A stretch of DNA of 64,000 nt from Achromobacter sp. MFA1 R4 (lineage in GTDB: Bacteria > Pseudomonadota > Gammaproteobacteria > Burkholderiales > Burkholderiaceae_B), in the NCBI RefSeq assembly GCF_900156745.1, contig NZ_LT707065.1, positions 3,472,001 through 3,536,000 of the forward strand. The letters run 5' to 3'. Below are positions 1-10,353 of this stretch, in pieces. The position numbers were made by a program, and so were the translations under genes. The notes under the pieces are model-generated. The model was not told the DNA's origin. It did not search any database and saw only the letters and a list, made by a program, of their open reading frames with translations. Within the stretch, counting starts at the first letter, position 1; every line of letters begins with the position of its first letter.

Positions 1-181
1 GATAGCCCTGGCTGGCCAGCAACGCATCGGCATCGGCGTCCTGCGCCCGCCGCAGTTCGATCCGCAGATCGTCCGCCTGTTCCAGGGCCGCGGCCGCCGC
101 CGCCGCGCCGCGCGCCGCAGCCTGGGCCATCTGCTGCGCCGCGCCGGTGCGCGAATGCCAGACGATCAGCAGCTGTTTCAT
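1..181 (-). CDS. Flavodoxin-family / NADPH-dependent FMN reductase-like protein (partial, N-terminal end only)
   Basis: The first 60 codons of a minus-strand gene that runs off the left edge of the window. The start reads MKQLLIVWHSRTGAAQQMA: a hydrophobic beta strand followed by an S-R-T-G phosphate loop, as in flavodoxin-fold proteins that bind FMN. An alanine-rich helix follows. Its ATG overlaps the TGA of the upstream mtfA gene (ATGA), so the two are probably translationally coupled. The partner and reaction cannot be told from the fragment; a quinone or flavin reductase role is only a family-level guess. Confidence 0.7.
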   Translation of the reverse strand, partial: MKQLLIVWHSRTGAAQQMAQAAARGAAAAAAALEQADDLRIELRRAQDADADALLASQGY

Positions 182-1011
182 GCGTAACGTTCCGCCGGGT
201 CCTGCCGGTAGTAAGCCCGCAGCAGGGCATACCACTCGGGCAGGGCCTGCTGCATGGGGTGGGGGTCGACGAAGAAGTGTTCCGAGCTGACGGCAAAGAA
301 CTCCGCTTCGTCCGTGGCGGCATACGGGTCCAGGGGCAACTGGCCATACCAGGCGTCCGCGTCCTCGCTTTCCGGGTCCACGTCGCGCGGAATGGCGGCT
401 TCCACGGCGTCGACGGCGGCAATGAAACGGTCCAGGCTGTCGTCCAGCACCCGGCGCCAGGCGCGCGGATCGAGTTCGGGATGCGCCGCCAGCGACGGCA
501 TGCCGTCCGCATCGCCCGAACGCAGGTCCAGCTTGTGCGCGAATTCGTGGATGACCACATTGAAGCCGCCTTCGGACAACTGCGTGTCTTCCCAGGACAG
601 GACCAGCGGTCCGCCTTCCCAGGCCTCGCCCGCGGCGTCTTCGATGTATTCATGGACGACGCCGTCCTCGTCCTGGCGCGACCGGGGGATGCGGAAGCTG
701 GCCGGATACACGATGATCTCGTCCCAGCCTTCGTACAGTTCTGGCGCGAGGTTCAGGATGGGCAGGCCGGCCTGCGCCGCGATGGACAGCCGCATGAAGT
801 CCGAGACCGCCAGGCCCTGCGCGCCGTTGATGGTCTTGCTGGCCAGCAGCCAGGCGGCCCGCGCCTGCAACTGGGCGGTTTCGTCGGGGGTCAGCGCCGC
901 CAAAAATGGGTAGGCGTCCAGCACCTGCCTCCAGAGTTCGGGCGGGATGCGGGCCTGCATGTCGGCCACCGCGGACGGGCGGGCGCCCCGGCCCTTCAGC
1001 CAGCGCAACAT
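178..1011 (-). CDS. mtfA: MtfA-family zinc peptidase (Mlc titration factor A)
   Basis: A 277-residue cytosolic protein of the M90 metallopeptidase family. It shows the zinc motif HEFAH at residues 155-159 followed by KLD, and a downstream acidic segment (TDEAEFFAVSSEHFF, about 235-249) that supplies the third, Glu ligand in the family. In E. coli MtfA binds the glucose repressor Mlc and has aminopeptidase activity; whether Mlc is the partner here is unknown, as no Mlc or PTS gene is in the window. Length matches the family (E. coli about 265). It is divergent from relA, with 108 bases between the two starts, and overlaps the flavodoxin-like gene downstream by 4 bases. Confidence 0.92.
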   Translation of the reverse strand: MLRWLKGRGARPSAVADMQARIPPELWRQVLDAYPFLAALTPDETAQLQARAAWLLASKTINGAQGLAVSDFMRLSIAAQAGLPILNLAPELYEGWDEIIVYPASFRIPRSRQDEDGVVHEYIEDAAGEAWEGGPLVLSWEDTQLSEGGFNVVIHEFAHKLDLRSGDADGMPSLAAHPELDPRAWRRVLDDSLDRFIAAVDAVEAAIPRDVDPESEDADAWYGQLPLDPYAATDEAEFFAVSSEHFFVDPHPMQQALPEWYALLRAYYRQDPAERYA

Positions 1012-1119
1012 AAGCTTTGGTTCCTACGATATGCCGCGATGCGGCAGTGGGTTCAGGGTGACTGATGCCTAGTGTAGAGTGTCGGGATATTCAACCAAAC
1101 CCCCTGCGCTACGTCCGTT

Positions 1120-3399
1120 ATGTCCGCCCCGCCTGTTCCCGATGCGCCTTCGCCATTCGACGCTTCCTGGCGGCAGCAAGCCGGAGCCGGGCTGGATGAC
1201 GACGGCCTGGCGCTGATCGACCGTGCGGTGCAGTGGGCCGTGCCTCGCTTCGAGGGGCAGCAGGCGCTTACGGGCGAGCCGCTGGCAGAACACGGCGCCG
1301 GCGTGGTCCGTATCCTGGCCGGCCTGCACACCGACGCCGCCACGCGCGCCGCCGCGCTGCTGGCCGCCTTGCCCACCGACCTGATGGCCCCCGCGCCGTC
1401 CCTGCGCAATGACCCCATCGCCACGGCATTCGGGGCGGAGATCGCCCGTCTGGTGCAGGGCACCTATGCGCTGTTGCGGCTGGGCGTGGTGGCCCGCCAG
1501 GCCAGCGACGTGGCCGCGGAAAGCGGCTCGCAGAAGGAAATGCAGCGCAAGATGCTGCTGGCCATGGCGGCCGACCTGCGCATCGTGCTGATGCGCCTGG
1601 CCTCGCGGCTGCGCACGCTGCGCTGGCACGCCGAAAGCAAGGCGCCATGCTCGCCGGGCTTTGCGCGCGAAACCCTGGACCTGTATGCCCCCTTGGCCAA
1701 CCGGCTGGGCATCTGGCAGATCAAATGGGAAATGGAAGACCTGTCGTTCCGCTTCCTGGAGCCCGAAAAATACAAGCAGATCGCCCGCCTGCTCGAAGAA
1801 AAGCGGGTCGAGCGCGAGGCCTTCATCGCCGGGGCCATCGCGCGCCTGCAGCAGGCGCTGGCCAAGGGCGGCATCGACGCCGAAGTCAGCGGGCGTCCCA
1901 AGCACATCTACAGCATCTGGAACAAGATGCGCGTCAAGCGCCTGGACTTCGCCCAGATGTACGACCTGCGCGCGCTGCGCGTCATCGTGGAGGACGTGCG
2001 CGCCTGCTATACGGCGCTGGGCATGGTCCATGAAATGTGGACGCCGCTCTCCGACGAGTTCGACGACTACATCTCGCGTCCCAAGCCCAATGGCTACCGG
2101 TCCCTGCACACGGTGGTGGCCGACGACGACGGCCGTCCCTTTGAAGTGCAGATCCGCACGCGCGAGATGCACCAGTTCGCCGAATACGGCATGGCCGCGC
2201 ATTGGCGCTACAAGGAAGCTGGCGCCAAGGGCGGGCAGGTGGCCGCCTCCAGCGAATACGACCGGCAGCTTGCGTGGATGCGTCAGTTGCTCGCCTGGAA
2301 CAGCGAGGTCGAAGGGGGCGCGGACGCGGCGCCGGAACCGGCCAAGTCCCCGTCCGGCAAGGCCCCCTCCGGCAAGGGCCGCGGCGCCGTCGCGGCGCCC
2401 GCGCCGGGCGACGACCGCATCTACGTGCTGACGCCGCAGGCGCGCGTGATCGAGCTGCCCGCGGGCGCGACGCCGGTGGATTTCGCGTATCACCTGCATA
2501 CCGACCTGGGCCATCGCTGCCGGGGCGCGCGCGTCGACGGCCAGATGGTGCCGCTGCAGACGCGCCTGTCCACCGGCCAGACCGTGGAGATCCTCTCCGC
2601 CAAGTCCGGCGGCCCGTCGCGCGACTGGCTCAATCCGCAACTGGGCTTTCTGGCCAGCCCGCGCGCCCGCGCCAAGGTGCGCATGTGGTTCAACGCGATC
2701 GAGCTGCAGCAGCGCATCACGCAGGGCCAGGCCCTGGTCGAAAAAGAGCTGCAGCGCCTGGGCAAGACCGCGGTCAACTTGGAGCAACTCGCGCAGAATC
2801 TGGGCTTTGCCCGCGCCGACGATCTCTACGTCGCGGCCGCCAAGGAAGAATTCAGCCTGCGGCAGATCGACGCGCTGTTCCAGCAGCCGGGACCGGCCAC
2901 GGAACCCCAGCCCGCCGCGCTGCGCCACGCCAGCGCGGGCAGCGCCGAGAAAAGCGGCAAGAGCGGCGTGCTGGTGGTGGGCGTGGGATCGCTGCTCACG
3001 CAGCTTGCCCGCTGCTGCCGGCCCGCGCCGCCCGATGCCATCTCCGGTTTCGTGACGCGGGGGCGCGGCGTGTCCATCCACCGCCGCGATTGCCACAGCT
3101 ACCTGGCGCTCGCCGCCCGCGAGCCGGAACGCGTCATCGAGGTGGCGTGGGGCGAAACGGCCGACACCTTCTACCCGGTGGACATCAGCGTGCGCGCGCA
3201 CGACCGTTCAGGCCTGTTGCGCGACCTGTCCGAAGTCTTCGCGCGGCTGCGCCTGAACGTGGTGGGCGTGAACACGCAGAGCAAGCAGTCGCTCGCCCAC
3301 ATGGTGTTCACGGTGGAAGTGCGCGGCGGGGAATCCCTGTCCCGCGCGCTGGACGCCCTGGCCGAGGTGCAGGGCGTGTCGTCGGCGGTGCGCCGCTAG
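1120..3399 (+). CDS. relA: (p)ppGpp synthetase RelA (synthetase-only long RSH protein)
   Basis: A 759-residue stringent-response enzyme that makes (p)ppGpp from ATP and GTP/GDP on stalled ribosomes. The N-terminal hydrolase-like region lacks the HDxxED metal signature (the equivalent region reads AEHGAGVV then AALLAALP), so hydrolysis is predicted to be lost. The synthetase domain carries EFDD at 313-316 and NGYRSLHT at 324-331; the acidic ExDD version of this loop is typical of monofunctional RelA, whereas SpoT-type enzymes have RxKD. A TGS domain follows at about 422-485 and an ACT domain occupies roughly the last 75 residues. A Pro/Ser/Lys/Gly linker (about 405-420) precedes the TGS domain. 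The bifunctional SpoT must be elsewhere. Confidence 0.96.
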   Translation: MSAPPVPDAPSPFDASWRQQAGAGLDDDGLALIDRAVQWAVPRFEGQQALTGEPLAEHGAGVVRILAGLHTDAATRAAALLAALPTDLMAPAPSLRNDPIATAFGAEIARLVQGTYALLRLGVVARQASDVAAESGSQKEMQRKMLLAMAADLRIVLMRLASRLRTLRWHAESKAPCSPGFARETLDLYAPLANRLGIWQIKWEMEDLSFRFLEPEKYKQIARLLEEKRVEREAFIAGAIARLQQALAKGGIDAEVSGRPKHIYSIWNKMRVKRLDFAQMYDLRALRVIVEDVRACYTALGMVHEMWTPLSDEFDDYISRPKPNGYRSLHTVVADDDGRPFEVQIRTREMHQFAEYGMAAHWRYKEAGAKGGQVAASSEYDRQLAWMRQLLAWNSEVEGGADAAPEPAKSPSGKAPSGKGRGAVAAPAPGDDRIYVLTPQARVIELPAGATPVDFAYHLHTDLGHRCRGARVDGQMVPLQTRLSTGQTVEILSAKSGGPSRDWLNPQLGFLASPRARAKVRMWFNAIELQQRITQGQALVEKELQRLGKTAVNLEQLAQNLGFARADDLYVAAAKEEFSLRQIDALFQQPGPATEPQPAALRHASAGSAEKSGKSGVLVVGVGSLLTQLARCCRPAPPDAISGFVTRGRGVSIHRRDCHSYLALAAREPERVIEVAWGETADTFYPVDISVRAHDRSGLLRDLSEVFARLRLNVVGVNTQSKQSLAHMVFTVEVRGGESLSRALDALAEVQGVSSAVRR

Positions 3400-3475
3400 G
3401 CTGTGATCCGGCGGCGCGAGCCGCCGCCAGATCCTGTCCCGCGGTCGCCGGAGCGGGCCGGGGGCCCGCCGCGCG

Positions 3476-4789
3476 TCAGTGTTCCAGCTTCTCGTGCGCG
3501 CGGTCGCGCATGTAGAAGGCGGCGACCAGGCCCAGGGCCACGCCAAACATCACGTAGTAGGCGGGCGCCATGGGCGAGCCCGTGGTCTTGATCAGCCAGG
3601 TCACGATGAACTGCGCGAAACCGCCGAAGATCATCACGGCGACGTTATAGGCCAGCGACAGGCCCACCGAGCGCACGCGCGCGGGGAACAGTTCGGCCAT
3701 GACCGTGCTGAACACGCCAAAAAAGGCCGACACGAAAATGCAGACAACGACCTGCACGGTCAGCAACCGGCCGATCGAGGGCGCGTCCGACAGCCAGAAG
3801 TAGAGCGGGTACAGCACGATCAGATAGCCGATCAGCGAGCCGATCACCAGCGGGCGGCGGCCGATGCGGTCGGACCAGGCGCCCATGAAGGGGGTTAGCA
3901 GCACCATCAGGGCCGCGCCCGCCATCTGCACCAGGAAGGTGTGGTTCAGCGGCAGCTTCAGGATCTGCGTGGAGTAGGTCACCAGATACGTGAACGTGAT
4001 GTAGATGGACACCGTGGCCGTCACCACCAGGCCCACGCCGATCAGCGTCTCGCGCGTGTGGGTGCGCAGCATCTGGCCCAGCGTCAGGCGCTGCACCTCG
4101 CCCCGCGCGGCTGCCTGGCGGTCGGCTTCCTTCATTTGCTTGAAGACATCCGTTTCGTCGACGTTGCGGCGGATATAGATGGCGATCGGCACAATGACCA
4201 GGCCGAACGCGAAAGGCAGGCGCCATGCCCAGTCGGCGATCTGCTGCTCGGTGAAGAACTCGGTGATGAGCGTGCCGCAGCCCGCGCCGATCAGCAGCGC
4301 CAGCATCTGGCCCGCCATCTGCCACGAGCCGTAGAAGCCGCGCCGGCCATTGGGCGCCATTTCGATCAAGAGCGCCGTCGAGGTGCCGAATTCGCCGCCC
4401 GCCGAGAACCCCTGCAAGAGGCGCGCGATGAGGATGAAGATGGGCGCCAGGATGCCGGCGGCATGGTAGGTCGGGGCGACCGTGATCAGCGCGATGGACA
4501 CGGCCATCAGCGAGGTCACCATCACCATCGCGGCCTTGCGGCCCTTGCGGTCGCCGTACAGGCCCAGGATGATGCCGCCCACCGGGCGCATGAAAAAGCC
4601 CACGCCAAAGATGGCCGTGGTCATGAGGATGGCGTTCAGTTCGCTGCCGGGGATGCTGGGATCGGTGGGAAAGAACAGCTTGGCGATGATCGGCGTCATG
4701 AACGCGAACACCAGGAAGTCATACCATTCGAGGGCGTTGCCTATCACTGCTGCCACGATGTTGCGTGTGGGGACTGCTTTGTGCTGCAC
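3476..4789 (-). CDS. MFS transporter, metabolite:H+ symporter (MHS) family
   Basis: A 437-residue, 12-helix inner-membrane carrier. The N-terminus (GNALEWYDF) and the loop GDRKGRK after helix 2 are hallmarks of the MHS branch (ProP, KgtP, ShiA, CitA). A second signature, RLLQGFSAGGEFG, lies in helix 4. MHS carriers import dicarboxylates, tricarboxylates, shikimate or betaines with protons; the substrate here cannot be assigned. Translation starts at GTG preceded by GGAGAA. It is divergent from argE (133 bases apart) and convergent with relA, with 76 bases between the stops. Confidence 0.9.
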   Translation of the reverse strand: MQHKAVPTRNIVAAVIGNALEWYDFLVFAFMTPIIAKLFFPTDPSIPGSELNAILMTTAIFGVGFFMRPVGGIILGLYGDRKGRKAAMVMVTSLMAVSIALITVAPTYHAAGILAPIFILIARLLQGFSAGGEFGTSTALLIEMAPNGRRGFYGSWQMAGQMLALLIGAGCGTLITEFFTEQQIADWAWRLPFAFGLVIVPIAIYIRRNVDETDVFKQMKEADRQAAARGEVQRLTLGQMLRTHTRETLIGVGLVVTATVSIYITFTYLVTYSTQILKLPLNHTFLVQMAGAALMVLLTPFMGAWSDRIGRRPLVIGSLIGYLIVLYPLYFWLSDAPSIGRLLTVQVVVCIFVSAFFGVFSTVMAELFPARVRSVGLSLAYNVAVMIFGGFAQFIVTWLIKTTGSPMAPAYYVMFGVALGLVAAFYMRDRAHEKLEH

Positions 4790-4922
4790 GGGTTCTCCTT
4801 GGGGGGCTCGTCAAATGCGGCCGACATTCTAGGCGTTTACCGCGAGGACGGTCCCGCAGGCCGTCCGCGACGCGGGCGCCCGCTGGCTTTACACTGCGTC
4901 TTTTCCCCACGAGAGTAGTGAC

Positions 4923-6074
4923 ATGAACGCGCGCACCTGGCTGGAAACGCTGGTTGGCTTTGACACCACCAGCCGCAATTCCAATCTTGCCCTGATCGAA
5001 ACCGTCCGTGACTGGCTCAAGGGCCAGGGCGTCGATGCCTGGCTCGCGCACAACCCCGAGCGCACCAAGGCCAACCTGTTCGCCACGCTGCCCGCCCAGG
5101 ACGGCAACCAGCAGGGCGGCATCGTCCTGTCGGGCCACACCGACGTGGTGCCCGTGGACGGCCAGGACTGGAGCACCGATCCGTTCAAGCTCGTCGAAAA
5201 GGACGGCCTGCTGTACGGGCGCGGCAGCTGCGACATGAAGGGCTTCATCGCCGGATCGCTGGCCTTGGTGCCGGAATTCATGGCCATGCCCCGCAAGAAG
5301 CCCATCCACCTGGCGTTCTCCTACGACGAGGAAGTCGGCTGCGCGGGCGCGCCGTACATGCTGGCCGACCTGCTCGAGCGCGGCATCCGTCCCGAAGGCT
5401 GCGTGGTCGGCGAGCCGACCGGCATGCAGGTGGTGGTGGCGCACAAGGGCATCAATCTCTTTCGCTGCAAGGTCCACGGCAAGGCGGCCCATTCGTCGCT
5501 GACGCCGCGCGGCTGCAACGCCATCGAGTACGCCGCCCGCCTCATCTGCCGCATCCGCGACCTGGCCGACAGCTTCAAGGCCAACGGGCCCTACGACCAG
5601 TTCTACGACGTGCCGTTCTCCACGATGACCACCAACCAGATCCGGGGCGGCATCGCGGTCAACACCATTCCTGAACTCTGCGAATTCACCTACGAATTCC
5701 GCAACCTGCCGGGCATGCGCCCCGACGACATCCAGGCCGAAGTCGAAAAATACGTGCGCGAAGAACTCCTCCCGCGCATGCAGGCCGAATTCGACGGCGC
5801 CCGCATCGACATCGAGACCGGCGCCGCTGCGCCCGCGCTGGAAGCCTCGGAAGAAGCCGCCATCACGCAGCTCGTGCGCGCCCTGACCGAGGACCGCGCC
5901 ACGCGCAAGGTCGCCTACGGCACCGAGGCCGGCCTGTTCCAGGGCATCGGGATCCCCACGGTGGTCTGCGGCCCCGGCCATATCGAACAGGCCCACAAGC
6001 CCAACGAATACGTGGCCCTGGACCAGCTCGCCGCGTGCGAGACCTTCCTGCGGCGCATGGGGCAGTCGCTCTGA
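4923..6074 (+). CDS. argE: Acetylornithine deacetylase ArgE
   Basis: A 383-residue M20-family amidohydrolase that removes the acetyl group from N-acetylornithine to give ornithine in arginine synthesis. Metal-binding motifs are visible in order: [11 protein letters not shown] (His and Asp), GRGSCDMKG (bridging Asp), [10 protein letters not shown] (catalytic and metal Glu), GEPTG, and a C-terminal [13 protein letters not shown] (last His). Length is typical of bacterial ArgE. It stands as a single gene between the MHS transporter and trpB. Many betaproteobacteria use the ArgJ route instead, so a broader N-acyl amino acid deacylase role is possible. Confidence 0.9.
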   Translation: MNARTWLETLVGFDTTSRNSNLALIETVRDWLKGQGVDAWLAHNPERTKANLFATLPAQDGNQQGGIVLSGHTDVVPVDGQDWSTDPFKLVEKDGLLYGRGSCDMKGFIAGSLALVPEFMAMPRKKPIHLAFSYDEEVGCAGAPYMLADLLERGIRPEGCVVGEPTGMQVVVAHKGINLFRCKVHGKAAHSSLTPRGCNAIEYAARLICRIRDLADSFKANGPYDQFYDVPFSTMTTNQIRGGIAVNTIPELCEFTYEFRNLPGMRPDDIQAEVEKYVREELLPRMQAEFDGARIDIETGAAAPALEASEEAAITQLVRALTEDRATRKVAYGTEAGLFQGIGIPTVVCGPGHIEQAHKPNEYVALDQLAACETFLRRMGQSL

Positions 6075-6195
6075 GGAGCGGGACGCCCCAGGGGCGGGCG
6101 GCGCGCCGGTGCCGCCCGCGTCAGGTAAAATGACGGGTTGCAAACCGGATTTGCGGCGGGCATTGGCCTATCCGCGTTCCGGGGGAGATGCTTTG

Positions 6196-7395
<1,200 letters not shown>

Positions 7396-7399
7396 CACC

Positions 7400-8263
7400 A
7401 TGACAACCCGCACCGATCGCATCGCCGCGGCTTTCGCGCGCACCGCTGAATCCGGCCGCGCCGCGGCCCTGATTCCCTACATCGCCGCCGGCGATCCTTC
7501 CCCCGCCGCCACGGTTCCCCTGATGCACGCGCTGGTCCAGGCCGGCGCCGACGTCATCGAACTGGGCGTGCCGTTCTCCGATCCGATGGCCGACGGCCCC
7601 GTGATCCAGCGCGCCGCGGACCGCGCCATCGCGCAGGGCGTGGGCCTGGCGCGTGTGCTCGACCTGGTGGCCGAATTCCGCCAGCGCGACACCGACACGC
7701 CCGTGGTCCTGATGGGCTACGCCAATCCCATCGAGCGCATGGGCCAGGCGGAATTCGCCAGCCGTGCCGCGCAGGCCGGCGTGGACGGCGTGCTGGTCGT
7801 GGACTATCCGCCCGAAGAAGTCATCGAATTCGCCGCCACGCTGGGCGGGCACGGCATTGCGCCGATCTTCCTGCTGGCGCCCACGTCCACCGAAGACCGC
7901 ATCAAGGCCGTGTCCGGCGTGGCGCGCGGCTATGTCTACTACGTCTCGCTCAAGGGCGTGACGGGCGCCGGCTCGCTCAACACCGACGACGTCGCCGAGC
8001 GCGTCGCCGTGATCCGCCGCCACGTGCGCGACATCCCGGTCGGCGTTGGGTTCGGCATCCGCGATGCCGAAAGCGCCCAGCGCGTGGCGCGCGTTGCCGA
8101 TGCGGTCGTCATCGGCAGCAAACTGATCGAAACCATGGAACAGGCGGTCGCCAATGCGCCGGCTGCCCAGCAAACCGACGCCGCAGTCGCCGCCGCCAGC
8201 GGCTGGCTGCGCACCATCCGGCAGGCGCTGGATCAAGTCAAACGCGAGAACGCGTCGGCCTGA
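7400..8263 (+). CDS. trpA: Tryptophan synthase alpha chain
   Basis: A 287-residue TIM-barrel enzyme that cleaves indole-3-glycerol phosphate to indole, which is channelled to TrpB. The catalytic pair is visible as E54 in [10 protein letters not shown] and D65 in MADG, matching E49 and D60 of the E. coli enzyme. The phosphate-binding end ([11 protein letters not shown], then VVIGSKL) is intact. It starts 4 bases after trpB and is followed after 36 bases by accD, giving a trpB-trpA-accD operon seen in many betaproteobacteria. Confidence 0.96.
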   Translation: MTTRTDRIAAAFARTAESGRAAALIPYIAAGDPSPAATVPLMHALVQAGADVIELGVPFSDPMADGPVIQRAADRAIAQGVGLARVLDLVAEFRQRDTDTPVVLMGYANPIERMGQAEFASRAAQAGVDGVLVVDYPPEEVIEFAATLGGHGIAPIFLLAPTSTEDRIKAVSGVARGYVYYVSLKGVTGAGSLNTDDVAERVAVIRRHVRDIPVGVGFGIRDAESAQRVARVADAVVIGSKLIETMEQAVANAPAAQQTDAAVAAASGWLRTIRQALDQVKRENASA

Positions 8264-8299
8264 GCGGCCGGGCGCGATCTCAAACGGGATGAATAATCA

Positions 8300-9175
8300 A
8301 TGAGCTGGATCGATAAACTCCTGCCTCCTCGCATCAATAAAACCAGCGACAGCGGCGCCCGCCGCGTTCCCGAAGGCCTGTGGGTGAAATGCCCGTCGTG
8401 CGAATCGGTGCTGTATAGCGAAGACCTGGCAGCCAACCTCCACGTCTGCCCCAAGTGCGACCACCACATGCGGATCGGGGCTCGCGCCCGCATCGATTCG
8501 CTGCTCGACATGGAAGGCCGCGTCGAAATCGGCCAGACCACGCGTTCGGTCGACACGCTGAAGTTCAAGGACACGCGCAAGTATCCCGAGCGCCTGCAAG
8601 AGGCCGTCAAGGCCACGGGCGAAACCGACGCGCTGGTGGTCATGAGCGGCTCGATCCGCGGCGTGCCCGCCACGCTGGCCTGCTTTGAATTCGAGTTCAT
8701 GGGCGGTTCCATGGGCTCGGTGGTCGGCGAGCGCTTCGCGCGCGGCGCGCAGGCCGCCCTGGACAACAAGACCCCCTTCATCTGCGTTGCCGCTTCCGGC
8801 GGCGCGCGCATGCAGGAAAGCCTGCTGTCGCTGATGCAGATGGCCAAGACGAACGCCATGCTGACCCGCCTGTCGGCGGCCGGCCTGCCGTTCATCAGCG
8901 TGCTGACCGATCCCACCATGGGCGGCGTGTCGGCCAGCTTCGCCTTCATGGGCGACGTGGTCATTGCGGAGCCCAAGGCGCTGATCGGCTTTGCCGGCCC
9001 GCGCGTGATCGAGCAGACCGTCCGCGAAAAGCTGCCGGAAGGCTTCCAGCGCGCCGAATTCCTGCTGCAAAAGGGCGCGATCGACATGGTCGTCGACCGC
9101 CGCCAACTGCGCGAGGAAATCGCCCGCCTGCTGGCCCTGTTGACCAACCAGCCGGCGGACGTGGTCACCGCCTGA
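8300..9175 (+). CDS. accD: Acetyl-CoA carboxylase, carboxyltransferase beta subunit
   Basis: A 291-residue subunit that, with AccA, moves CO2 from carboxybiotin to acetyl-CoA to make malonyl-CoA, the first committed step of fatty acid synthesis. The N-terminal four-cysteine zinc ribbon is clear (C31, C34, C50, C53: CPSC and CPKC). The crotonase-fold body has [16 protein letters not shown] and the oxyanion-hole region SGGARMQE. It is the last gene of trpBA-accD and is followed by a rho-independent terminator at 9226-9261. Confidence 0.97.
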   Translation: MSWIDKLLPPRINKTSDSGARRVPEGLWVKCPSCESVLYSEDLAANLHVCPKCDHHMRIGARARIDSLLDMEGRVEIGQTTRSVDTLKFKDTRKYPERLQEAVKATGETDALVVMSGSIRGVPATLACFEFEFMGGSMGSVVGERFARGAQAALDNKTPFICVAASGGARMQESLLSLMQMAKTNAMLTRLSAAGLPFISVLTDPTMGGVSASFAFMGDVVIAEPKALIGFAGPRVIEQTVREKLPEGFQRAEFLLQKGAIDMVVDRRQLREEIARLLALLTNQPADVVTA

Positions 9176-9225
9176 GAATGCTGCCTGGATGCCTGGCCCC
9201 AGTGGTCGGGCCGTCCAGTGACACA

Positions 9226-9261
9226 TGCCGCCGGCAGCCTCGTGCTTTCGGCGGCATTTTT
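9226..9261 (+). terminator. Rho-independent terminator after accD
   Basis: An 8-bp perfect stem TGCCGCCG (9226-9233) pairs with CGGCGGCA (9249-9256), loop 15 bases, followed by a run of five T. It lies 50 bases past the accD stop and closes the trpBA-accD transcript. Confidence 0.85.
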
Positions 9262-9454
9262 CTGCGCGCGACGCGGTTCTCGGGAACGGCGCTTGCTAAG
9301 GCCGCCTAGCGCGATATCGCAGGCCTGAAACACGCGATTTTCGGAACAGTCTTTTTCATGGCAATTTGTTGCCAGATTGCGACAGGCACTACGCCAGTTG
9401 ATCCGGATTTTGCTATGGTCTCCCGTTAGTCCAGAAACACATGGAGTTATTCCA

Positions 9455-10003
9455 ATGCAGTCGACGAAGAAGAAAATGCTGACGCGCCTTGCCGGCCTTG
9501 CCCTGGCAGGGGTTGCCACCTTCGCGAGCGCCCAGTCGTCCGAAGGCACCCAGGGGGGCGTGAGCCTGCACTACGGCATTGGCGACCACTACAAGCGCCT
9601 GACCCTCAACTACGAAACCGCTTCGCTCTGGACTTATCAATTTGGCGGCAATTGGGGACGCCTTGATCTGACGCCGGAATTCGGTGCGTCGTACTGGCAG
9701 GCCGACGGTTCCCGCTCGCCGGGCCACGTGTGGCAATTCAGCGCCATCCCGATGTTCCGCTGGTGGACCGGTGAACGCTTCTACATCGAAGCGGGTATCG
9801 GCGCCACGCTGTTTTCCAGCACGCGCTTTGCCGACGAAAACATCAGCACGGCCTTCCAGTTCGGCGACCACGTCGGCCTGGGCTTCCTGGTCACCCCGAA
9901 CAACCGCATCGGTCTGCGTTATTCGCATTTCTCGAACGCCAGCATCAAGCGTCCGAATCCGGGCCTGGACGTCGTGCAGCTTACCTACACGTACCAGTTC
10001 TGA
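9455..10003 (+). CDS. pagL: Lipid A 3-O-deacylase PagL
   Basis: A 182-residue outer-membrane beta-barrel enzyme that removes the 3-linked acyl chain from lipid A. The ATG at 9455 has GGAG 10 bases upstream and gives a signal peptide ending ATFASA (cleavage after about residue 26). The active-site segment reads HFSNASIKRPNPGLD: H158 and S160 align with the catalytic His126 and Ser128 of Pseudomonas PagL, while the third member (Glu140 there) is Asp172 here. The chain ends in the aromatic C-terminus YTYQF expected of an outer-membrane barrel. It is flanked by terminators, so it is a single-gene unit. Modifying lipid A can alter immune recognition and polymyxin response; regulation is not evident from sequence. 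Confidence 0.93.
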   Translation: MQSTKKKMLTRLAGLALAGVATFASAQSSEGTQGGVSLHYGIGDHYKRLTLNYETASLWTYQFGGNWGRLDLTPEFGASYWQADGSRSPGHVWQFSAIPMFRWWTGERFYIEAGIGATLFSSTRFADENISTAFQFGDHVGLGFLVTPNNRIGLRYSHFSNASIKRPNPGLDVVQLTYTYQF

Positions 10004-10065
10004 TTGCCTCCTGCATGGACGCAGGGCGCGCTCGCCTGAGCGGGCGCCCTGCGCGCAGATCCTGC

Positions 10066-10094
10066 AAAACCACCCGTCCGGGTGGTTTTTTTTT
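10066..10094 (+). terminator. Rho-independent terminator after pagL
   Basis: AAAACCACCC (10066-10075) pairs with GGGTGGTTTT (10080-10089) around a GTCC loop, and the T run continues to 10094. A textbook strong terminator for pagL. Confidence 0.95.
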
Positions 10095-10353
10095 GCCCTG
10101 CGCCGGGAGCTGGTCTATTTTCCGGCCACTTTTCCGGCCTCCTGTCCTGCCTGTCGCTGGGGCGCAGCCCGACGATTCAACACCTCAAAAAGATTATGTT
10201 CTGACTGCGTTTCCACGTACTTGTTGGTGTGGAGTGCTATGCCCAGAATGCCCTGGCGACACCCAAAACCACAACGAGCCGTCGCAGGGCCCTGATCGCC
10301 GCTTCCCGCGCGGTCCCGCAGGCGCCCCGGAGTACGGCCCACGGAGACGTCAG
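10095..10353. other. Intergenic leader before the Bug-family gene
   Basis: The rest of the 350-base pagL-Bug gap. It is more AT-rich than its surroundings at about 10178-10215. I do not see a convincing sigma70 promoter, a conserved reading frame or a repeat in it. The ribosome site CGGAGA at 10342-10347 serves the downstream ATG at 10354. Confidence 0.5.

Noticed and set aside
1069..3201. A 710-codon frame antisense to relA
   Set aside because: RelA on the + strand has full synthetase, TGS and ACT domains; the antisense frame shows no motif.
6109..6195. Upstream ATG start for trpB
   Set aside because: The added 29 residues are unlike TrpB, and GTG 6196 has a strong ribosome site at the right distance.
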